NCBI RefSeq assembly: GCF_029867415.1
Contig: NW_026705156.1
Location: 1-64,000, forward strand
Direction: 5' to 3'
Length of the DNA: 64,000 nucleotides
Source: Vicia villosa
Lineage: Eukaryota > Streptophyta > Magnoliopsida > Fabales > Fabaceae
This document shows, piece by piece, positions 13,201 through 25,100 of this stretch. A program made the position numbers and the translations under genes. The notes below the pieces were generated by a model. The model did no database searches and was not told where the DNA came from. It saw only the letters and a list, made by a program, of their open reading frames with translations. The stretch's first letter is position 1. The number at the start of each line of letters is the position of its first letter.

Positions 13201-15660
13201 AGAAATTCCATAAATTGGATATGATAGTCCATGTTTTTAGAGAAGAAAAAGAAATTCCAGAAATTTCATATGATAGTCCACGCCTATAGAGAAGGGAATG
13301 GAATTGTAGAAATTTCATATGTTAGTCCACTCTTTTGGAGAAGGGAAAAAAATTTCAAAAATTGCATATGATAGTCCACGTTTTTAGAGAAGGGATTAAA
13401 ATTTCTAAAATTCCTTATGATAGTCCACATTTTTGGAGAAGTGAAAGAAATTACATAAATTCCATATGATAGTCCACGATTTTGGAGAAGGAAAAGAAAT
13501 CCAAGAAATTGCATATGATAGACCACATTTTTAGAGAAGGGAAAGAAATTCCATAAATTGCATATAATAGTCCATGTTTTTGGACAAGAAAAAGAAATTC
13601 CAAAAATTTCACATGATAGTCCACGTCTATAGAGAAGGTAAAGGAATTCTAAAAATTGCATATGTTAATCCACTCTTTTGGAGTTGGGAAAGAAATTCCA
13701 GAAATTGCCTATGATAGTCTACGTTTTTAGAGAAGGGATTGAAATTTCCGAAATCCCTTATGAAAGTCCACATTTTTTGAGAAGGGAAAGAAATTCCAGA
13801 AATTCCATATGATAGTTGACGTTTTTGGAGAAGGAAACGAAATTCAAAAAAATTGCATTTGATAGACCACGTTTTTAGAGAAGGAAAAGAAATTCCATAA
13901 ATTGCATATTATAGTACATGGTTGTAGAGAAGAAAAAGAAATTCCAGAAATTTCATATGATAGTCCATGTCTATAGAGAAGGGAAAGGATTTATAGAAAT
14001 TGCATATGATAGTCCATGTTTTTGGAGAAGGGATAGAAATTTCCGTAATTCCTTATGATAGTTCACATTTTTGGAGAAGGGAAAGAAATTCCAAAAATTC
14101 CATATGATAGTCCATGTATTTGGAGAAGGAAAAGAAATTCAAGAAATTGCATATGATAGACCATGTTTTTAAAGAAGGGAAGAAATTCCATAAATTGCAT
14201 ATGATAGTCCATGTTTTTGGAGAAGAAAAAGAAATTCTAGAAATTTCACATGATAGTCCATGTTTTTGGAGAAGAAAAAGAAATTCTAGAAATTTCACAT
14301 GTTAGTCCACTCTTTTGGAGTAGGGAAAAAAATTTCATAAATTGCATATGATAGTCCACGTTTTTAGAGAAGGGATTGAAATTTCAGAAATTCCTTCTGA
14401 TAGTCTTTGTTTTTGGAGAAGAAAAAGAAATTCCAGAAATTTCACATGATAGTCCACGTCTATAGAGAAGGAAAAGGAATTCTAAAAACTGCATATGTTA
14501 GTCCACTCTTTTGGAGTAGGGAAAGAAATTCCAGAAATTGCATGATAGTCCATTTTTTTAGAGAAGGGATTGAAATTTACAAAATTCCTTATGATAGTCC
14601 ACATTTTTAGAGAAGGGAAATAAATTCTAGAAATTCCATATGATAGTTCACGTATTTGGAGAAGGAAAAGAAATTCAAGAAATTGCATATGATAGACCAC
14701 GTTGTTAGAGAAGGGAAAGAAATTCCGTAAAAAGCATATGATAGTCCATGTTTTTGGAGAAGAAAAAAAATTCTAGAAATTTCAGATGATAGTCCACGTC
14801 TATAGAGAAAGGATAAGAATTCTAAAAATTGCATATGTTAGTCCACTCTTTTGGAGTAGGGAAAGAAATTCCAGATATTGCATATGATAGTCCAGGTTTT
14901 TAGAGAAGGGATTGAAATTTCCGAAATTCATTATGATACTTCACATTTTTGGAGAAGGGAAAGAAATTCTAGAAATTCCATAAGATAGTCCACGTTTTTG
15001 GAGAAGGAAAAGAAATTCAATAAGTTGCATATGATAGACCACGTTTTTAGAGAAGGGAAAGAAATTCCATAAATTGCATATGATAGTCACTGTTTTTGGA
15101 GAAGAAAAAAGAAATTCAAGAAATTTTATATGATAGTCCACGTATATAGAGAAGGGAAAGGAATTCTACAAATTGCATATGTTAGTCCACTCTTTTGGAG
15201 AAGGGAAAAATTTTCAGAAATTGCATATGATAGTCCACGTTTTTAAAGAAGGGATTGAAATTTCTGAAATTCCTTATGATAGTCCACATTTTTGTAGAAG
15301 GGAAAGACATTCCAGAAAGTCCATATGATAGTCCATGTTTTTGGAGAAGGAAAAGAAATTCAAAAAACTGTATATGATAGACCAATTTTTTAGAGAAGGG
15401 AAAGAAATTCCATAAATTGCATATGATAGTCCATGTTTTTGGAGAAGAAAAATAAATTCCAGAAATTTCACATTATAGTCCACGTCTATAGAGAAGGGAA
15501 AGGAATTCTAAAAATTGCATATGTTAATCCACTCTTTTGGAGTAGGGAAAGAAATTCCAGAAATTGCATATGATAGTCCACGTTTTTAGAGAAGGGATTG
15601 AAATTTCAAAAATTCCTTCAGGTAGTCCACATTTTTGGAGAAGGGAAAGAAATTCCAGAA
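10241..15660. repeat. Diverged flank of the satellite array, heptamer order retained
   Basis: Same 49-bp monomers, mostly keeping the A to G order. A-type monomers lie near 10587, 10918, 11264, 11607, 11848, 12191, 12534, 13317, 13660, 14837, 15178 and 15521, usually 343 bp apart. Monomers differ from each other much more than between the large units, and no 2342-bp period is visible. The segment 12289-12890 is a diverged relative of the ten-monomer block of the large units. The array stops at AATTCCAGAA (15651-15660), followed by unrelated sequence. Confidence 0.9.
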
Positions 15661-15735
15661 GAGTGGATTGAAACAATGCAGAAGATAAATAACAGTTAAT
15701 TATTAACCTAGTTCGGTCTAACTACCTATGAGAAT
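15661..15735. other. Short junction fragment between satellite and Ogre relic
   Basis: About 75 bp that fits neither the satellite nor the Ogre coding region. It includes AGATAAATAACAGTTAATTA and AACCTAGTTCGGTCTAACTA. The wording resembles leader or LTR segments of plant LTR elements, but I cannot assign a family. It means the satellite and the Ogre open reading frame are not fused directly. Confidence 0.4.
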
Positions 15736-16603
15736 CATTCTCGTAATCAAACACAATGCCACGGATAATCATGTCATGAGGACCGTTGCTCCTTGCATAT
15801 CTGAATTGGCGTAGAGCTAAAGAGGGATTGTAAGTGATGCCTCCTTTGATGCCAAGGAGTGGCACATTAGGGTACTCTCCACAATGATCAATGATAGTAA
15901 TGTCTCTTTGAAAGAAGTTGTTCCACCGGATATCTGAATGAGACAAAGACATAATCCTGCGAGACCATTGCATTCTTTGTTCATTTCTCAACACTGATCG
16001 GGGAAGATGAAATATAAACCACCTAGCCAGTAGTGGTATACAGCACATGAGAGTTCCTCATTTCTTCATGGTACGAGTGTGTAGAGAATGTAGAATGTCT
16101 CCCAGCAATGTTGGTACCGGGTTACGGATTAGGAAAAGGTTGATGATGTGTACACTTATGAACTAGTCGGGATTTGGGAATAAAACCAACCCATAGATCA
16201 AAAGGGCCATAACCTCCTCAAAAGCTGGATAACTTTTGTTTTCTAGCAGTAGTCGAGCCTTTTCCAATAAGAACTTGGCAGCAATGACTTCAGGTTTTGG
16301 AATCCTTTCCAAACCAGTGAAAGGTAATTGATTTCGAACAGGTAATCCGATTAGTTCAGAGAATTCTTCCAAAGTGGGTACCAACTGGTAATCAGGAAAG
16401 GTAAAGCAATGATGTTCAGGGTCAAAGAACTGGAACAGGACCCGTATCATGTCTTCTTCAAATTTTGAGGTAACCAAATGGAGTAGGTGACCATGCCTTT
16501 CAGTGAATTGAACATTCCTGGGGAATTCTGACACTAAGTCTTTTAGTTCAGATGGTACCGTTGAGATGTTGATTCGGATGTAATCTCGGGTGGCGGGAGC
16601 CAT
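15722..16603 (-). pseudogene. Ogre-type ORF1 with plant-mobile-domain-like (DUF7745-type) protein, broken
   Basis: Reading leftwards from the ATG at 16601-16603 (protein begins MAPATRDYIRI) one frame spans about 294 codons. It is interrupted by two in-frame stops, a TAG just after the LFPNPD segment (about 16163) and a TGA about 37 codons later. Conserved stretches include FPDYQLVPTLEEFSELIGLP and the C-terminal RGGITYNP-like, ALRQFRYAR and IVFDY segments. This protein type is known as the extra ORF upstream of gag in Ogre elements of legumes; its role is not established. The frame is cut at the left near 15735, well short of gag. The ATG is chosen because homologous proteins start MAP; the longer frame to 16702 lies in leader sequence. 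Confidence 0.75.
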
Positions 16604-17285
16604 TACCTGCAAAAACAAAGGTAAACTCTTTGATCCTTGAAGTGTTTGGTGAGAAAATGATATGCTTATGATGCAAACATGTGGCACACAAAAACGAATC
16701 AAACAATAGCCTTAGGTTTAAAGGCTTGCATGGAGCTGATAGGTGATACCCTCCCCACTGAAGTTGAGTTGGTTAAAACCTGTCCTAGAATAGTATTCGG
16801 GTTCTATGATCCTTGGAAGTAACATCTCAATACGGCGCTCGAGCGGCCGATCAAAATATTCCTCGAGGATAACTAACTTCGATCAATTTCAAAGCTAGCC
16901 ACTTAATAGGCCATAAGTCAAGTTCAACTAAAAAGGTTCTAAGACAAATTAGTGTTTAATGACATTTCGGAAGCCTAATATACTCCTTGATCGTTTTCAA
17001 GGGACATCAGTATAAACCAAAGTATCGCACTAACGATGACTACCAGATCAACCGTATCGGTACATGCCGTACAGTTTCCTTGGTCTATTGTCATATACTT
17101 AAGGTATCTCGAGATTCGGGTTAGAATCTTTCACACAAGCAAAATACCCAAACAAACCTTTGAAAAATAGAGCAATCAAGTCAAAAAATTGAAAACATCG
17201 AAGTGACCTACTCTCTTAAGGTAACCCCTTTTGAAAACATTTTGTTTTTTGAAAGTATTTGATTCCCCAGCAGAGTCGCCAGTTC
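16604..17285 (-). other. Ogre untranslated leader
   Basis: Sequence between the LTR and ORF1 of the minus-strand Ogre element. No reading frame of note. A TTTTTGCAG followed directly by GTAATGG lies at the ORF1 start (minus strand, about 16600-16613) and could be a splice acceptor, which cannot be decided here. It ends at the primer-binding site. Confidence 0.6.
17264..17281 (-). promoter_or_regulatory. Ogre primer-binding site (tRNA-Arg type)
   Basis: On the minus strand the sequence reads TGGCGACTCTGCTGGGGA, the primer-binding site that Ogre elements use with tRNA-Arg. It lies 4 bp inside the LTR edge at 17286, as expected, and fixes the element orientation as leftward. Confidence 0.85.
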
Positions 17286-20200
17286 TGTGGACCTCCGTTT
17301 TTCGGGCCATACCTCTGAGCGGGAGAGATACGTGAACTGACTCTTTTTTATCGCTTAATGCTTTCGCATTTTTGAAAATTCACAGAGTCGCCACCGACCT
17401 TTTATTTTATCCAATTAAGGAAAGGTTTATAAAAGAAACAGAAAAAAGACCTTTAAGAAATTCTGGGTAAGGGGGTAGGTTATACAAAGGGAAGGTGTTA
17501 GCACCCTTTGTATCCATGGTTATCCATGGGCTCTTAAGTTTGCTTAGCTCACTTGTTTTTCGATCACTTTTCAATTGCTTTAGAATGCTCATATGTGGTT
17601 TCAAATACCTTTGTAAATTGAATTTGTAATGATCCTTGTGCGGATGTATACAAAATGTTTGTTTATCTTTCGAAAGATGTTTTGAAAAGAACGTTAACTT
17701 CGTAATGATCCGTGTTTGGATGTATACAAAATATTGTCTTTTTAGAAAGTTTTGTTTTGAAAAACAACAGTGTATGAGAATTTTGTTTGTTTTGATTTGA
17801 GCAAGCAAACTAGGAGGTCTACCCTGAGTTGTAAGGTCTTTATCCTATTTCCTTTAAAAATCTATCCTTTCACCGGATACAAACAAAAGGTTCGATTTTG
17901 TACTCGAAACAGTAGAATTTTGACTTTGATCTTGAAAAGAATGAGAAGGGATTACCTTAAAAGGTGCAAGTGTGATTGTGATTGGATTCAGATATTTTAT
18001 CTTTGAAGTTAGTGATCTAACGGTTCAATTTTATCTTTGACATACACGCAGTTTATATTTGCCGGAAATTAAAATGCGGAAATGTAAAGTGCGGAAAGTA
18101 AATCTACGCTATTACATCGATTGTGCAGGAAATGTAAACTAAGCCTATTTACATGATTTTGACATCCTATACATTTATCTAGGAATTTAAATTGCAAGAA
18201 AAATAAAAGGCATATTTTTGGATTTTTTATGATTGATTTTAATTATAATTAATGCATGATTAATTAAATTAAAATGAAGAAAAAAGACGAAAATATATTT
18301 AAACCTAGAAATTAAGTTTAAAATATGTACAAAATATTTGTCAATTAATTTTAAAACAAAACTAATTTTTTTGGAATTTTTGAAATTGATTTGAAATTGA
18401 TTAAGCTAATTAATACATAATTATACAAATAATTATACAAATAATTAAAACTTAAAGAGAAAATTATTCAAAATATGTACAAAATTAGTCTATAATATAT
18501 AAACAATATTTTATATAAAGAACAATTTTTTTTATGATTTTTTTGATTGGTTAGAATAATTAAAAAGCAAATATATAAATATATACTAATTAATTATGCA
18601 AAATATTGAAATTATGAAGAAAAATAAAATATTTTTATTTCAGAAAATAAAATATTATTTTAGAAACTTAAAAATATTTTTTGTGTATTTTTTGGATTTT
18701 TGAAACTATTTTTAATTAATTTCGCAAAGAAATTAAAATAAAAATAGAAATATATAATTAATGATCCAGTGTGGTATTTAAATAAAGTCCATGGTATAGG
18801 GCTTCATTATGATGCGTTGGATGAATTAATAAATGAGATCTGATGGCTCAGATTGTGAGGGTCCACCACTTGTGACACGCCTGCAAACACTGAAACCAAA
18901 GGTTAATTTAAAAAAAAACGCGCGCGTGCTGTCCAATGAGGTGAGGACACCTCATCGTCTTCAACCTCTCGCCAGGACCTTTAATAGCGCTTTTATGAAA
19001 AAAGCGCTGTAATTGATGAGCTTCAGACCTGCAAAATAGCGAATAGGGGTAAACCTGAAAAGAAATTTGGCGCGATATGTCCATTCGATTCGTCTTGTTC
19101 CACTGAATTCAACCATGCTCTTAATTTGTTCTGATTTTGGCTCTAACTAAAAACCCTAAATTTGAGCTGGAAAACCCTAAAATGGTAGATTCGTATACAA
19201 GCATCCAAAGCTCAATTAAACTTCCAGAAACGATCTACACACCACACTAAGTTCAAATATATATCTACATCTTGCTAGATATGCGTGTGTTATGAGATAT
19301 AAGTTGGTTTTAGTTTGAACAAACCGTGAGGTATAATGGATGATTCTGAGTGCTTCAAGGCTTGAAACTGATTGGGATATGTTCAATGATGATTGAGGAT
19401 TGTATTTAAGTGTTTAGTTTGAACTGAAACGAGCTAGAAATTAAAATTCGAATTTTAAATTTCTTTGAAAAATTCAAGTTGTTACAAATATGTTACAAGC
19501 ATTCTACTGGCTATGAACTCGTGTCTCTTTGATTGCTGAAGTATGATAGCTCTTTTATAGGCCAAGAGCTGCTTGGAAGTGAAGCTAAGAAGCATTCATT
19601 AGCTTTGTGGAATCTTGACTTTTTCAACATGAGTAGCTTTGCATTTAAGCCACCATGGCTTGATTTTCCACCCTCCTTCTGTTTGTACTTGGCTTGGGGC
19701 AGAGTTGAATGATTCTCTTGATGAGTCATGCTTGGTTTGTAAGCTATTCTTTATCCATCCATTTTTCTTTTTTAATTTAATCTTAAACCAAAAATGAATA
19801 AAAAATGGAGTGGGCCTTGTCTTGGTCGTGGGAGGCCCATAATAACATGGCAAACATGTTTGAACCATGAAAACTTGGCCCCATTTGGAAAAAATGCATT
19901 TTTGAGCAATGTTGGTTTTATGCATTTTCCAAAGTTTAGCCAACTTCAACAAGGTGTAAATCCCTCAATTTTTGTCATATGAAGGAGTTCTTGCACTTTT
20001 TGGAAACCTCAAAGAGTCCTCTAACCAATGTCTTTGGTCTCATATCAAAATGATTTTTGATGCTCCTTGTGTGTCCTTTTGAAAAAAGTGCCTTTTTGTT
20101 GACTTTGAAAATGACCTGTAATGTCTTTGGTCATATTTTTCAAATGGTGAATGCAATGACCATGGGATCAATTGCATTTGAAAGATAATTGAATTTCCTT

Positions 20201-21989
20201 CAAAATGAGCTTTGTTTTGAATTTTTTGGATGAAGGATGAGAGAGTTATGATCAGTCAAAGTTGAGTTGACTTTTCAGGCAAAAACCCTAATTTTGAATC
20301 TTAGGATTTTGTTGATTTTTGATCTTTCCTTGATGAATTATGATCATCCAATGATCAAATGATGAATCCTTTGACAAAATATGGACTTTGACAAAAAAAT
20401 TCATTTTTGACTGTCTGTTGACTTTTTGGTCAAACGGGTCGTCTGTTGACTTTTTGGTCAAACGGGTCGTCTGTTGACTGTTTGAGCTGCTGACGGTGCG
20501 TCTGAGTGAATTGAAGTTTGAAAATTTGTATGATGGTACTTTGAGATATATGGATGTGCATGAAATCCATTTGAGGTCTCAAAAACTTGTTTCTCCTGTA
20601 AAAACAAGAAAACCCTAGTCAGGGACTGTTTGTGTAGGAGACAGTTAAGCGTACCTGATTTTTGTGCAGTGTTGAGTCTCTGCTAATCGCGTGATATTCA
20701 GAAGACTTCTAGAACAAAAATCTTGGAATTTTGAATTGTAAAAGATTGATTTGATTGATGGTACAAAACACTGAGAATTGTACTGCCAGCAGTTTGGCTG
20801 TCAACTGAATGTTCAGGTATTGACGTAGCAGTTAGAGTGAAAAATCAACAGTCAAAGTTAATTTTCTTTTTTGTTGTTTTTGTTTTTGTTTTATGTGAAA
20901 AATGAAAGTTTATTTACATGACTTGTTAAAAAAAAACACAGACATAATAAATAACTAATATTTACTGTATGCGGGCAAAATTACCAATAATAACCCTGAA
21001 AATCATTTAATGCACAGACAAATGAATATTTGACTGGCAGAAAACACACAAAATATTATCTGAGTAATTAAGCAATATTATGACAAATAGTACAACATTT
21101 AATACTGACAGTACAAATATTACATACTATATTGAACAGTACGAATAAACGGTACATTTAAGAAATAAGAAATACGGCAAATTTTAAGAATGACGATTGA
21201 TAACCCATGCTACAAATAGTAACATGTAGATGATTGGGAGCATAAGCATCCCAGGTCCACAGTGTTCCGGGCTATGTAGACAGAAGAAAGACATGATCAC
21301 CGTAGCAATGGTGATGACCATAAGAAAACACGTTTCCCACCACTTCGCCATTTTGTCGGGGAAGAAGAAAGGATGGATTATGAAGTAGAAATTTGAGAGA
21401 TGAATTAGAATTTGATGTGAGATTTTTATGAAAAAATGAGAGGTATTTATAGAGTGGAAAGAAGGATAGAGACGTTGGGGAATGATGTGATTCCGTACAA
21501 AAGGAAAATTTGAGTGGAAGTAAGATTTGAAAGAAAGTGTATGATAGTGTTGGGAAAAAAGAGAGATGTAGATAATAAAGTTAGGATTTGATTTTTGAAA
21601 AAGAGATTTGAAAAGATTTTTGAAAATAATGGAATATAGTACAAAAATTAGTGGGAAACAAAAGATAATAATAATCTACTTGTTACCAGTACAGTATGAG
21701 TTTCCTGATTCTGCGCCTGCAAAAAGATTTTAACTTTGTACCAATTGTGTCAGTACTATTTATCTGTAAATAAATAAATAGCATGTGTGAAGTAATAAAC
21801 AGTATTTGGCGTTTGCGTAAGAATAAATTCAACTGCAAGCCAAATTATTGTATAAGAAAAATTCTAAAAACTAAGTATTTCATATGTCAGGATATTTGTT
21901 GAAATAAAAATCCATGATTATATGAGACTCTTAATTTTTAGATTGGAGTTTTCTTGAAAAAAGATGCGGGCAAATTTTGGGGTATAACA
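17286..21989 (-). mobile_element. Ogre-like Ty3/gypsy retrotransposon, complete 5' LTR (4704 bp)
   Basis: On the minus strand the LTR begins TGTTATACCCCAAAATTTGC (right end, 21989) and ends GGAGGTCCACA (17286), directly followed by the tRNA-Arg primer-binding site. A length of 4.7 kb is typical of Ogre and very unusual for other plant families. It contains a 27-bp direct repeat (CTGTTGACTTTTTGGTCAAA plus seven bases) near 20410-20470 and CAAATGGTGAATGCAATGAC-like wording shared with other Ogre LTRs. The matching 3' LTR and all of gag-pol are absent from the window. The small frames inside the LTR look non-coding. Confidence 0.85.
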
Positions 21990-24965
21990 AAGTCACATTC
22001 ATCATTTGATCAAGATTTGATCATGATTCATCAAGGAAAGCTCAGAAATCATCAAAAGTCCAAGTTTCTAAATTAGGGTTTATAGGAGAAAGTCAACTAA
22101 ACTTTGACTGATCATAACTCTCATATGGTTCATCATAAATTACCCAACAAAATCTCATTCATAGTGAAATTAAATTATCTACAACTTTGATGTTGGTACC
22201 AAGTCCAAAAAATGCATCATTTGAGAGATATGAGCCAAAACACTACAGGTCCTTCTTGAAGTTCACAAAAAGCTGTTTTTTGTCAAGGCAAATACCATCA
22301 AGATAAAATCTCCAAATGATTAAAGGCTTAAAAGTGGCTTGTAGAGGACACCTTGAGCTTTTTAAAAAGTCATATAACACCTTCATAGGACAAATATTGA
22401 GCGAGTTATGATAGTCAGAAGTTGGGTAAAAATCAAGAAAGGCATGAAACTCTAATTGAGAGATTTTAAGTTTTTTAAGTATTGGGCCTCTAATTTCAAG
22501 CTATTCACGTGAATTCAAGTCCATAAGAAGCCCATTGGTCATATAAACCTTATTTCTTGATTTTATTTATATTTGATTTTTATTCATTTAAAGTCAAATT
22601 AAATCAAATAAAATCCCAAAATAGTTATATGATGATTATTTCCTTTTTATTAATTCAAATCAATTCAAATATCATCCAATGGCCAAGATTGAATAAGAAA
22701 TATGTACAAAATAGCTTGGTGACCAAATTTAGAAAGATTTTATATAAAATCTTTTTTCAATCTCCATGTCACCAAATAATTCAATCTCAAACTAGGTCTC
22801 AACCCTAATTCATTCCCATATATATATATATACCAAACTCGTTCATAACATGGGGGAAGGAGATTTTGGCAGCCAAGAGCTAGGGTTTACATACTACAAA
22901 ATCTCAAGAAAGCTAGGGCACACAAGGTCACAAATTGCAGCAGCATTCAGTCCAAGCCAATCATCCAATCTTGTTCCTAAGGTACAATTGAGTAAGTCTA
23001 AATCTAAAAACATAGGTATAACACGTTTAATGACCCCATCCATGAACTCATCTTTTTGCATATTTTTCTGTTAATCGAATTTTAATTCTAAGCACGTTTT
23101 GGTTGAAACTAACAATATTGACGAGTTCCTAAGACCCCTTAGAGCAGGTATGGATCATCGTTGGGAGTGTATCGTGGCCAAATCACATGATGCCATGATT
23201 AGGGCTCAATGAATGGAGCTCTACGTTCTCCCACTTCCCAGCCATTTCAGGACGAGAGGAAGCCATTATTGAACTCGTAGGGTGTCATTTAGTTTATCTG
23301 GATTGTTGTTTTGTTTGTTCGATCCTTGTGTTGCAGGTTTCAGTTTGTTGTCACGGCTGGTTAGGAATCCGTGGGAAATTTGCAGGTAAAGCCGCAACAA
23401 AATCCAAAGCTGAATCCGCAGGTAAGAGGGAGAAGACGATGAATAGTGGAGTTAAAATCCTTAACCACGAGAGGGATGCTGCCATTCGCCAGTCAACCTG
23501 ATCACACCCTCTCTCCAACTATCATTGGCTACGTGTGCAACGTTATGGGGCCCAGCTGATTCACTTTTTGACTTCTGTCCACTCACTTTGTTTTTACTAT
23601 TTATTTAATTCGATCCATTATTTAATCAGCAATTGCATGTAGCCTGGTTAGTTAAACGTATCCGTGTGATAAGCGTGAGGGCCTGGGTTCGAGCCCTACT
23701 CTCAGCGCTTTATTTTTTATCAATTGTATGTTATTGTTTCCCCAAAGATTCCATGATGCACTCCTACACCTGGATACCATGCGCCCTTAGCATCTCAACC
23801 ACCGGATTATCATGGAGCCATATCTAACGACTCTAGAAATGCTTCCCATTATACACCCCCATTCTCCAGCCATCAGATCTCCACAATGCTTGATCCAATG
23901 GCTCTAAAAGCGCAGTCCATCAGGAATCCTCACAGATCATCCACACTGGATCCAACGCCCATTACTTCACTCATTTTAATTGTTTTTTTTTGTTTGTTTT
24001 CTTTCCAATCCTTTTTTGTAATTAACATATAATTAACTAATTAATTCACCAATTAGATTTATACATTTTAATTTAGTATAATTAGGATTAAAATTAATTT
24101 AGTTAGGATAGTTTTAATTAAGTTTAATATTTTTATCATTTAATTAAAAACAATTACGTTAAAATGCTTTATTTAGTCAACCTAATTAAGATTAGCAATT
24201 AACATTAGGGTTTAATTTAGATATTAGGACTAACAATTAAAATTAATTTAGGGTTAATTGTATATAATTAATTAGGATTAATGTTAATTTAATAACTAAT
24301 TAACTAAGGTTTTTACTATAACCCTAATTTTTCTAACGCTCGAATCTTCGATTCTTCTCCCCCCTCTATAAATCTGTGTGATTGTCGCATGTGTGCTTAT
24401 TTACTGCTTACTTTTAAAATTCTAGAAATTGTTGTATAGGGCGCAAGTTTTTCGTAATAGCGTAGATTCATTTTCTGCACTTTAAATTCCTACTTATATT
24501 TCAACTGTTAGATGTATGTTTAATTAGGTGTGCACGGAAAGATAATGAAATCAAACGCTAGCTAACTTTAACCCAAGATAATATACTCGAATCTAACTCA
24601 TTCGCACACACTCACCCCTAGGGTACGCCCCTCTTGGTTGCCTTACGAATAATGGTCGTGTCCCTCGAATATAGAGGTACCATTAGCAAAAGTCCCTACG
24701 ATTTAAATCATCAAAGATCATGGTCCCTCGATGACCCCGGTGTTGCCTACGAATACATGATCTTGTCCCTCGAATTGTTGTCTATGAAAAGATGATTGTC
24801 CCTTCAAATTTGCTAAAGGTACCTCTATCATGTTGCCTTTAAACGACCATTCGATGACCCTTTGATGTCCCTTCACATCTAATGCATAGGACTTCCTACC
24901 CACTTATGGTATGAATAGCCACTATGATCATGCGATGACTCTTCGATGTCCCTTTCAATCTTCGT
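21990..24965 (+). mobile_element. Second Ogre-like LTR fragment, opposite orientation
   Basis: Read on the plus strand this resembles the minus-strand reading of the neighbouring LTR: GATCATAACTCTC, ACAGGTCCTTCTTGAAGTTC and ACAAAAAGCTGTTTTTTGTC match GATCATAACTCTCTCATCC and the ACAGGTCATTTTCAAAGTC block in the same order. Further right come CAACCACCGGATTATCATGG, a run of AT-rich TTTAATTAAG blocks, and the CGACCATTCGATGACCC / GATGTCCCTTTCAATC segment that I associate with Ogre LTRs. The TGTTATACCCC start is missing, so the neighbouring element probably inserted into this older LTR. The right end at about 24965 is approximate. Confidence 0.6.
23639..23706 (+). other. tRNA-like segment with Pol III A- and B-box matches
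   Basis: TAGCCTGGTTAGTTAAACG resembles an A box. About 50 bp further on, GGTTCGAGCCC matches the B-box consensus GGTTCGANNCC exactly. The segment lies in the second Ogre-like LTR. I cannot fold a full cloverleaf, so it is not called a tRNA gene. It may be a tRNA-derived or SINE-derived piece. Confidence 0.4.
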
Positions 24966-25100
24966 GGATCCCCATGGGGATCTGTCGAGATGGGTATGGG
25001 GAAAAATATTTCCCCGTGGTGGGAATTGGGGACGGGGATGGGGAATAAATTTGGACACGGGGTGGGGAGCGGAGACGCATCCTCTGAACATTCTTTGAAA
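24966..25100. repeat. GGGGA-rich transposon-end-like segment
   Basis: Short block dense in GGGGATGGGG, GGGGACGGGG and CCCCGTGG words, unlike its AT-rich surroundings. It resembles one terminal block of the element type seen at 44157-44690. No inverted partner is found nearby, so it is probably a remnant. Confidence 0.35.

Larger units (their letters stand above)
1..15660. repeat. 49-bp-monomer satellite array, whole extent
   Basis: Continuous tandem array from the left edge (so truncated there) to 15660. The monomer is 49 bp. It starts near TATGATAGTCCAC and carries a purine-rich middle (GAGAAGGGAAAGAAATTCC) and an AAATTGCA-like end. Seven monomer types recur in fixed order: A (TATGTTAGTCCACT), B (GATTGAAATTTCCG), C (TCCACATTTTTGGAG), D (GAAATTCAAGAAATTGCA), E (GATAGACCAC), F (TCCATGTTTTTGGAGAAG), G (TCCACGTCTATAGAG). 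Seven monomers make a 343-bp heptamer. No TE domain or gene interrupts the array. I do not recognise the family from sequence alone. Confidence 0.97.

Noticed and set aside
264..15483. About sixty short reading frames in the satellite array, some up to 145 codons
   Set aside because: They recur with the repeat period, shift frame at each 49-bp monomer, and reflect low stop content on the minus strand. No domain or gene structure.
1..15660. CRISPR-like array of direct repeats
   Set aside because: There are no unique spacers; the whole unit is repeated, and the context is plant nuclear DNA.
1..15660. Identity with a named legume satellite such as the 50-bp PisTR-B
   Set aside because: Monomer size is similar, but I cannot recall that consensus reliably, so no name is given.
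17407..19982. Several small frames within the Ogre LTR
   Set aside because: They lie in LTR sequence, have no conserved domain, and overlap on both strands.
23639..23706. Functional tRNA gene
   Set aside because: A and B boxes are present, but I could not form a full cloverleaf and the site is within an LTR.
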